Source: Halovenus sp. (lineage in GTDB: Archaea; Halobacteriota; Halobacteria; Halobacteriales; Haloarculaceae). From it: a stretch of DNA of 9,844 nucleotides. Both the position numbers and the translations under genes were made by a program. The notes under the pieces are model-generated. The model had not been told where the DNA came from. It did not search any database and worked only from the letters and a program-made list of their open reading frames with translations. Location: positions 1-9,844 of the forward strand of contig JAQCNR010000470.1 in assembly GCA_028274925.1 (NCBI GenBank), given 5' to 3'. Positions 1 to 4,253 of the stretch are shown piece by piece (position 1 is the first letter of the stretch; every line of letters starts with the position of its first letter).

Positions 1-243
1 GACCGGGTGTGAGGCGACGGTGCCGTCCCAGAACGTATCCCAGAGTCGTGTGTACGGGGTTCGCTGGGCGAGCACAATACGTCCGTCACCGTCGAACAGA
101 AGCGTCGTGAACGCGCGGTGGCGAATACCGTCGCCGGTGTGTGCGTCCAGTCGGTTGACCATTCCCTCTTTGTTGTCGTCGGCGTCGACAGCGATCACGT
201 CCTGCAGTGCGTTTTCGTGATCGGCGTCTCCCTGGCCAGTCAT
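1..243 (-). CDS. idi: Type I isopentenyl-diphosphate delta-isomerase-like Nudix protein (3' part beyond window)
   Basis: The first 81 codons are visible, from the ATG at 243-241 down to the window edge; the C-terminal part is missing. Type I IDI is a cytosolic metal-dependent Nudix-fold enzyme that interconverts IPP and DMAPP at the head of isoprenoid synthesis (archaeal ether lipids, carotenoids, retinal). The match is to the N-terminal half of the E. coli enzyme: a DAHTGDGIRHRAFTTLLF stretch (residues 33-50) corresponds to AAHTADTRLHLAFSSWLF, followed by a Gly-Arg-hydrophobic turn, LAQR (58-61) and WDGTVASHP (72-80). The last aligns with the bacterial WTNSVCGHP segment, so the catalytic Cys (Cys67 in E. 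coli) is Ala77 here while the His (His79) is kept. The second catalytic residue, a Glu, lies off the window. I believe haloarchaeal relatives commonly read VASHP. The alternative is a Nudix hydrolase that has lost isomerase activity. The gene is divergent from the zinc-ribbon gene. Confidence 0.8.
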   Translation of the reverse strand, partial: MTGQGDADHENALQDVIAVDADDNKEGMVNRLDAHTGDGIRHRAFTTLLFDGDGRIVLAQRTPYTRLWDTFWDGTVASHPV

Positions 244-267
244 TATACAGTCAATGCAGGAGGTGCC

Positions 268-276
268 TCATACCGT
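268..276 (-). promoter_or_regulatory. Weak TATA-like box for the idi-like gene
   Basis: On the minus strand the bases read GGTATGAGG, with the centre about 28-29 bases upstream of the ATG at 243. That spacing would give a leaderless transcript. No Shine-Dalgarno motif precedes the ATG. The box is weak and is supported mainly by its position. Confidence 0.3.
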
Positions 277-334
277 CTTCGTTTTGCCGCCCACGCCGGT
301 GGCAGACGAGCGACAGTCACCTGTCTGACGCAGC

Positions 335-342
335 ACTATACC
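335..342 (+). promoter_or_regulatory. TATA-like box for the zinc-ribbon gene
   Basis: ACTATACC lies with its centre about 26 bases upstream of the ATG at 364, the spacing expected when transcription starts at or next to the start codon. No ribosome binding site is visible before the ATG (GGGGAT only), which fits a leaderless message. The box lies in the 120-base divergent intergenic region shared with the idi-like gene. Confidence 0.45.
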
Positions 343-363
343 GCTGGGGCGACGACTGGGGAT

Positions 364-789
364 ATGAGCAGTGAGCCACGCGCAGAGACGGACACCGCGG
401 TCGGCGAGCAGTGCACGGCCTGTGGCGCAGCGCTGAGTGAGCAGGTACTCGCGCTCCAGACCTACCCCGAATCGGACGAGCAAACACTCGACGGACTGAC
501 CAACGGGGGGCTAACGCACTGCCCCGAGTGTGCGGCCGAACCGGTTGCGCTGCTGGACACCTGGGCGGACCACGACCAGCCACCGGTCAACCCCGACCAG
601 CCACTCGGTGCTGGCTACCGAGAAGTCAGTGATTGCTGTAGTTTCTGTGGCAACGACTGTGACCGACCAGTAGTGGGCGTCGAACTCTACCGCCGGCCCG
701 GCGGGGGATTGCCAGCGTATGCAAACTATACGCTCTGTGGAGACTGTCAGGACGTCTTCGAGGAGTTTCTGGCGAACATCCGCGAGTGA
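364..789 (+). CDS. Small zinc-ribbon-like protein with eight or nine cysteines, function unknown
   Basis: The predicted protein has 141 residues, is acidic, and has no signal peptide or membrane segment, so it is probably cytosolic. Cysteines fall in two groups. The first is CTAC (17-20) with CPEC (53-56). The second is CCSFCGNDC (91-99) with CGDC (125-128). Each group offers two CxxC knuckles, which suggests two four-cysteine zinc sites in a tandem or duplicated arrangement. The middle (about 65-88) is Pro/Asp-rich and probably a flexible linker. I chose the ATG at 364 because a TATA-like box sits 26 bases upstream and the reading frame before it runs through the idi promoter region. The gene ends at 789, directly against the last base of the convergent MinD-like gene. 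I do not recognise a named family; such small CxxC proteins are frequent in haloarchaea and may bind nucleic acid or protein, but nothing here shows which. Confidence 0.75.
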   Translation: MSSEPRAETDTAVGEQCTACGAALSEQVLALQTYPESDEQTLDGLTNGGLTHCPECAAEPVALLDTWADHDQPPVNPDQPLGAGYREVSDCCSFCGNDCDRPVVGVELYRRPGGGLPAYANYTLCGDCQDVFEEFLANIRE

Positions 790-1530
790 CTACCCAACCC
801 ACTCGTGTGGGACGAGGTCGACCTCTTCGATCGGTGCGCCCTCGAAAAAGACGGGCGCAAGTTCGTCGGCGAGGTCACGATACGCCGCGGCCGCCGGGCT
901 ATCAGGGACGTTCGTGACCAGCGGTTCGGCCCCCACAGCGTCGTAATCTTCTGGAATGCCGCCGAGCAGCGGGAAATCGAACTCCGCGTCGATATCTGTG
1001 ATTGGCGTCTCTGCAGTCGCCCGAACGAGCAACGCGCCGAGAATGGAACTATCGACCATCTCCGAGAGCGTGCCAGTTTTGCCGGTATCTGTCAGCGAGA
1101 CGTGGTCCGGCGTTGTAACGAGAACGACGCCATCGGCAAGTTCTAGCGGTATCGTCGTCTCGGTGCTCAGGCCGGCAGCAGTATCGATCACCACGACATC
1201 GTACGTGCGGGCGAGTGTGTTGACGACTTTCGGGAGTTTCTTCGGGTCGGCGTCGGCGTAGGCGTCGAGATTCGTCTCGCCGGGGATAATCGTCAGACCG
1301 CCGGCGTCGGCGAGTGTCTCACTGAGCGTTGCCGACCCGGCGAGAACATCGTGAAGAGAGGTTTCGACATCGACACCGAGTAGGTCAGCAACGTTCGGCA
1401 TCGCCAGGTCTGCGTCGACAATAACTGTCTCGTACCCGCGCGCCGCAAGCGCCGCGCCGAGATTGATTGCCGTCGTCGTCTTTCCAACACCGCCGTTGCC
1501 ACCAGCGACGGTGCACACATACCCACCCAT
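790..1530 (-). CDS. MinD/ParA-family P-loop ATPase (MinD-like)
   Basis: The protein has 246 residues and covers a full MinD/ParA ATPase fold. Residues 9-19 hold the P-loop AGGNGGVGKTT, with P-loop Lys17. VIVDADLAMPN (36-46) matches the switch I region and YDVVVIDTAAGL (110-121) the Walker B/switch II strand. Family members dimerise on ATP at surfaces or on DNA and position chromosomes, division sites, chemosensory arrays or archaella. The family's deviant Walker A 'signature' Lys (KGGVGKT) is Asn12 here, which is unusual. The C-terminus (FFEGAPIEEVDLVPHEWVG) is acidic and shows no clear amphipathic membrane-targeting helix as in bacterial MinD. The ATG at 1530 is chosen because a good TATA-like box lies 27 bases upstream; an in-frame extension to 1623 would run through that box. 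Its partner is unknown. The upstream CBS gene lies 134 bases away on the same strand. Confidence 0.85.
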   Translation of the reverse strand: MGGYVCTVAGGNGGVGKTTTAINLGAALAARGYETVIVDADLAMPNVADLLGVDVETSLHDVLAGSATLSETLADAGGLTIIPGETNLDAYADADPKKLPKVVNTLARTYDVVVIDTAAGLSTETTIPLELADGVVLVTTPDHVSLTDTGKTGTLSEMVDSSILGALLVRATAETPITDIDAEFDFPLLGGIPEDYDAVGAEPLVTNVPDSPAAAAYRDLADELAPVFFEGAPIEEVDLVPHEWVG

Positions 1531-1552
1531 TGCATACCGGGAGGCGGCCCGC

Positions 1553-1561
1553 GAATAAATA
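1553..1561 (-). promoter_or_regulatory. TATA box for the MinD-like gene
   Basis: The minus strand reads TATTTATTC, centred 27 bases upstream of the ATG at 1530, within an otherwise GC-rich stretch. The bases between it and the ATG contain GCCTCCCGG but no purine-rich ribosome binding site, so a leaderless transcript is likely. This box separates the MinD-like gene from the CBS gene transcriptionally. Confidence 0.6.
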
Positions 1562-1664
1562 TCTGTACACCGCCGTCGGTATCCCCGACAGCGCAGAGAT
1601 GGAACTCCCGTCAGGACTGTCAACAGAAGTCGGTACGGACGGCGGTTCGACTGGAGCGGCGCCG

Positions 1665-2114
1665 TTACCCGTCGTAGTAGTCGAAGCCGTCGCGCTCGTA
1701 GGCTGGCGAGGAACTCCGAATCGCAGTCGCAACGTGCTGAAGTTCCATACCCAGCAGGACAACGACGTCACTGATAGAGATAATTCCGACGAGTTCACCG
1801 TCCTCAACGACCGGAAGTCGCCGAATACCGCGCTCGGACATCACCTCGACAGTGTCGTACATCCCCTCGTCCGCCTCGACGGTTGGAATGTCGTCCTCGA
1901 TGAACTCCTCGACCGGTGTGTTCTCCGCGTCGAACTGCTCGTCGAGGACCGCAGGGAGCAGGTCGCGACTCGTCACGAGGTCGAGCGGCTTTCCGTCGTC
2001 GACGACAACGAGACCGGCGACTTCCTCCTCGTGAAGCTTTCGTACGACGTCCGCAACGGAGGTATCTGGACTGGCGGTGACAACAGTGGTCCGTGCAATA
2101 TCGATTACGGCCAT
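1665..2114 (-). CDS. Two-CBS-domain protein
   Basis: The protein has 149 residues and consists almost entirely of a tandem CBS pair (a Bateman module). CBS1 spans about 5-60, with VAGLVVVDDGKPLDLVTSRDLL (32-53, an xVVDDxxxxxGxVTxxDLL-type pattern). CBS2 spans about 73-128, with RRLPVVEDGELVGIISISDV (98-117). Such modules bind adenine nucleotides (AMP, ATP, SAM, sometimes NAD) and act as energy or ligand sensors, usually regulating a partner. No catalytic or DNA-binding domain is attached, so the partner must be a separate protein and cannot be named here. The tail (133-149) is short, Ser/Tyr/Asp-rich and probably disordered. The ATG at 2114 is preceded on the minus strand by AAGGTGG four bases before it, a fair ribosome binding site. 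Confidence 0.85.
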   Translation of the reverse strand: MAVIDIARTTVVTASPDTSVADVVRKLHEEEVAGLVVVDDGKPLDLVTSRDLLPAVLDEQFDAENTPVEEFIEDDIPTVEADEGMYDTVEVMSERGIRRLPVVEDGELVGIISISDVVVLLGMELQHVATAIRSSSPAYERDGFDYYDG

Positions 2115-2118
2115 ACTC

Positions 2119-2125
2119 CCACCTT
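2119..2125 (-). promoter_or_regulatory. Ribosome binding site-like sequence of the CBS gene
   Basis: The minus strand reads AAGGTGG four bases before the ATG at 2114. It is one of few Shine-Dalgarno-like sites in this window, suggesting this gene has a short 5' leader. The A/T-rich box at 2162-2170 would place the transcript start near 2139, giving a leader of about 25 bases. Confidence 0.4.
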
Positions 2126-2161
2126 CTCAGCAGATGCCTACAATAGTTTCGTTTCTCGTGT

Positions 2162-2170
2162 GATATATTA
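2162..2170 (-). promoter_or_regulatory. TATA-like box, probably for the CBS gene
   Basis: The minus strand reads TAATATATC, the most TATA-like string in this intergenic region. It is about 52 bases upstream of the CBS ATG, which fits a leadered transcript with the GGTGG site. It is nearly symmetric, so it could also serve the plus strand. A six-base inverted repeat (GTGATA at 2160-2165, TATCAC at 2178-2183, 12-base spacer) overlaps it and might be an operator; that is speculative. Confidence 0.35.
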
Positions 2171-2404
2171 CAGCACGTATCACCCTATGTGGGCACACCA
2201 GTCACCACACCCGGTCAAGTACTGCACTGTTGAGTGTGCCGGATTTGAACGATCAAAAACATAATTATCGTTTATTCGGGGTTGTCGGAGCGGATTTTTG
2301 TGGTCACGGTAAATTTTGACTCGGTTTCACAGAACAAATCAACAGCAAGCACGGGGATGACAAACACTCTCTGAGACAGATACATAAGATACCCGCCAAA
2401 GTAA

Positions 2405-2413
2405 CTATTAAAC
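2405..2413 (+). promoter_or_regulatory. TATA box for the NAD kinase fusion gene
   Basis: CTATTAAAC is centred 29 bases before the ATG at 2438. The intervening bases contain no purine-rich ribosome site, so a leaderless or nearly leaderless transcript is likely. A second A/T-rich string, ACATAAGATA at 2382-2391, lies further upstream and is a weaker candidate. Confidence 0.5.
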
Positions 2414-2437
2414 AAGCCTCACACGTTCGTAATAGCA

Positions 2438-4129
2438 ATGCAAGGACGTAGACTGGCAACCACGGACAAGATTATCGTTCTCACGAGTCCCAACGGGGGA
2501 GAACCACTGGAGCGTCTGCAGGACTGGGCAGCAAAGAAGGACATCGATGTCTCCGTCGTCGAACTCGGCGAGGACATCGGCGACGCCTACGACCCTGGCA
2601 GGGCAACGCTTGGCGTCACACTGGGCGGTGACGGCACGTTCCTCGAAGGGATCAAACTGTTCACACCACATGGTATTCCGCAACTCGGCGTCAACGCCGG
2701 GTCGCTGGCCTTCCTGGCGCGTGTCGAACTCGAAGAACTCGAAGCAGCCCTCGACGAAGTCGTCAGCGGTCGAGCGACTGTCGACAGTCGCCAGAAGCTC
2801 CGCGTCGACGCGCCGGGTGTCGACGCGACCGGTATCAACGACGTGATGCTCCAGCACGTCCCGCCGGAGAACCCATTCGACCGGAAGATCACCCGACTCG
2901 ACGTCTTCGTCGACGGCGAGTACGTCGGCCAGTACGAGGGAACCGGTCTCGCTATCTCGACACCGACGGGCTCGACCGGTGTTGCCCTCTCTGCGGGCGG
3001 CCCAATCCACATGCCGGGCGACAACCACACGCTCCAGATTACGCCGCTGCAGACACACAGTATGGGTGTGCGCCCGATGGTCGTCTCCGCGGACGCAGAT
3101 ATCAAGGTTGTCAGCCGCGAGCAAGCCAGCCTCCTCGTCGATGGCGGGCGCGCACACAAGATTGTCAGCGGCGGCGATGTCATCGACGTCACCGGTGCTG
3201 AGGGCCGCGCGCACGTCGTCAGAACGAGTTACGACGACCAGTTCATGACGGCGATAACCGAGAAACTCAGCTGGGGAATCCGCGACGACCCCGACGGACC
3301 GCGCGAACTGCTCGACGACGGCTTCCCGACCGAGGAACAGAGTGTCGTCGAGAAGGCTCGTGATGTCGCCACTGAGGCCGCACGCAGCGCGGGTGAACCA
3401 CTGCGAGAACTCCACGGCCGTGTCGAGGATGTCACGGTCAAAACGAACAAATCAGACATCGTCACCGAGGCTGACCACCAGGCGAACAAGATTATCACGA
3501 CGATTATCGAAAACGAGTTCCCGGACCACGCAATCTTCTCGGAGGAAGCCGAATTCAAGGACGGGTCGAGCGACTTCAAGTGGGTCATCGACCCTGTCGA
3601 CGGGACGGGGAACTTCGCACACGGGAATCCACAGTACTCCATCTCGATTGGACTTATCGAAGACGACGAACCCGTCATGGGCGTCATTTACGTTCCCGAA
3701 ACCGACGAGATGTTCCACGCTGTTGCCGGCGGCGACGCCTACAAAGGCGACAAGAAAATCCACATCAGCAACCGCTCGGAACTCGACGAGAGCATGCTGC
3801 TTTCGGGCTGGGACCCGGACGGAGAGTTCCTCACGCACTTCTATCAGCAGACTCGCGGTGTGCGAGCACTCGGGTCGGCCGCGCTCAGTCTCTGTTATCT
3901 CGCGAACGGGAGCGCCGAAGGGACCTGGGAATACGGCACTTATCCGTGGGACGTCGCCGCGGGTGTCGTGATTGCCCGGGCCGCCGGCGCGACGCTCACC
4001 GACCGCCACGGGGAGCCCTACACTGTCGAGTTCGATTCCGACGAGCGCAAGGAGTTGCTGGGCTCGAACGGCGCTGCACACGAGAACATTCTCGAACACC
4101 TGCAGAAAAACGACGACCTGATGGAGTAG
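2438..4129 (+). CDS. Bifunctional NAD kinase / inositol-monophosphatase-family (probable NADP) phosphatase fusion
   Basis: The protein has 563 residues and two complete enzyme domains. Residues about 10-270 are an ATP-NAD kinase, which phosphorylates NAD to NADP: GGDGTFLEG (63-71, catalytic Asp65), GVNAGSLAFL (84-93), GINDV (132-136, the NE/ND motif) and the glycine-rich TPTGSTGVALSAGGP (175-189). Residues about 300-560 are an IMPase-type Mg-dependent phosphatase: KSDIVTEAD (338-346), SEEAE (368-372, metal-binding Glu), WVIDPVDGTGNF (382-393, metal-binding Asp385 and Asp388), and WDVAAGVVIARAAGA (504-518, Asp505). All expected metal ligands are present, so both halves should be active. By analogy with MJ0917 of Methanocaldococcus jannaschii the phosphatase may act on NADP, but inositol-1-phosphate or fructose-1,6-bisphosphate are also possible substrates. 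In MJ0917, as I recall it, the phosphatase comes first; here the kinase does. The protein has no signal peptide and is cytosolic. The start is supported by the TATA box at 2405-2413. The gene is monocistronic or loosely linked to the regulator 124 bases downstream. Confidence 0.9.
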   Translation: MQGRRLATTDKIIVLTSPNGGEPLERLQDWAAKKDIDVSVVELGEDIGDAYDPGRATLGVTLGGDGTFLEGIKLFTPHGIPQLGVNAGSLAFLARVELEELEAALDEVVSGRATVDSRQKLRVDAPGVDATGINDVMLQHVPPENPFDRKITRLDVFVDGEYVGQYEGTGLAISTPTGSTGVALSAGGPIHMPGDNHTLQITPLQTHSMGVRPMVVSADADIKVVSREQASLLVDGGRAHKIVSGGDVIDVTGAEGRAHVVRTSYDDQFMTAITEKLSWGIRDDPDGPRELLDDGFPTEEQSVVEKARDVATEAARSAGEPLRELHGRVEDVTVKTNKSDIVTEADHQANKIITTIIENEFPDHAIFSEEAEFKDGSSDFKWVIDPVDGTGNFAHGNPQYSISIGLIEDDEPVMGVIYVPETDEMFHAVAGGDAYKGDKKIHISNRSELDESMLLSGWDPDGEFLTHFYQQTRGVRALGSAALSLCYLANGSAEGTWEYGTYPWDVAAGVVIARAAGATLTDRHGEPYTVEFDSDERKELLGSNGAAHENILEHLQKNDDLME

Positions 4130-4210
4130 CTCCGGGCAGTTGCCAGCCCCGAGACAGTACCCGAGGAGTTTGCGGCTATCTTTGCTCGCAGAACCCCGCC
4201 GCCAGCAGAG

Positions 4211-4219
4211 TATTTATGC
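4211..4219 (+). promoter_or_regulatory. TATA box candidate for the Bat-like regulator gene
   Basis: TATTTATGC is the best TATA match in the 124-base gap after the kinase gene. It is centred about 39 bases before the ATG at 4254, which predicts a leader of about a dozen bases. GTATACCT (4224-4231) is 26-27 bases from the ATG and would instead make the transcript leaderless. No Shine-Dalgarno motif precedes the ATG. The two alternatives cannot be separated by eye. Confidence 0.4.
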
Positions 4220-4225
4220 CAGCGT

Positions 4226-4244
4226 ATACCTAATGAGTTAGTAT
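4226..4244 (+). promoter_or_regulatory. Imperfect palindrome in front of the Bat-like gene, possible operator
   Basis: ATACCTAATGAGTTAGTAT contains inverted arms CTAA (4230-4233) and TTAG (4238-4241), flanked by ATAC (4226-4229) and GTAT (4241-4244). The stretch 4228-4241 resembles the upstream activating sequence of the Halobacterium bop regulon, which I recall as ACCcnactagTTnG; the six capitalised positions all agree. It lies 10-28 bases before the ATG, over the presumed start site, so autoregulation is plausible. No binding is shown. Confidence 0.35.
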
Positions 4245-4253
4245 CTATCACCC

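Larger units (their letters stand above)
2115..2437. other. 323-base divergent intergenic region, AT-richer than its surroundings
   Basis: The region lies between the divergently read CBS and NAD kinase genes. It contains the two promoter candidates listed separately, an imperfect palindrome around ATAATTAT (2261-2268, with AAA at 2256-2258 and TTT at 2271-2273 in register), and A/T runs at 2295-2299 and 2311-2317. The only short ATG frame of note, 25 codons at 2187-2264, lacks a ribosome site or well-spaced TATA box. No tRNA, terminator stem or transposon end is evident. The length exceeds what two core promoters need, so extra regulatory sites or a small RNA are possible but not shown. Confidence 0.5.

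Noticed and set aside
2239..2255. Minus-strand GTTCAAATCC resembling a tRNA T-arm, possibly a tRNA gene or integration remnant
   Set aside because: The flanking bases do not form a T-stem, and no D-arm, anticodon arm or acceptor stem is present on either strand.
2187..2264. 25-codon ATG frame on the plus strand in the intergenic region
   Set aside because: It has no ribosome site, its distance to the nearest TATA-like box is too short, and composition is not protein-like.
1467..2264. Long plus-strand reading frame opposite the MinD-like and CBS genes
   Set aside because: It is the complement of two recognised genes, with no domain match of its own; long antisense frames are expected in GC-rich haloarchaeal DNA.
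2408..3415. Long minus-strand frame opposite the NAD kinase domain
   Set aside because: The plus strand carries all NAD kinase motifs; the minus frame shows no family match and spans the kinase promoter.
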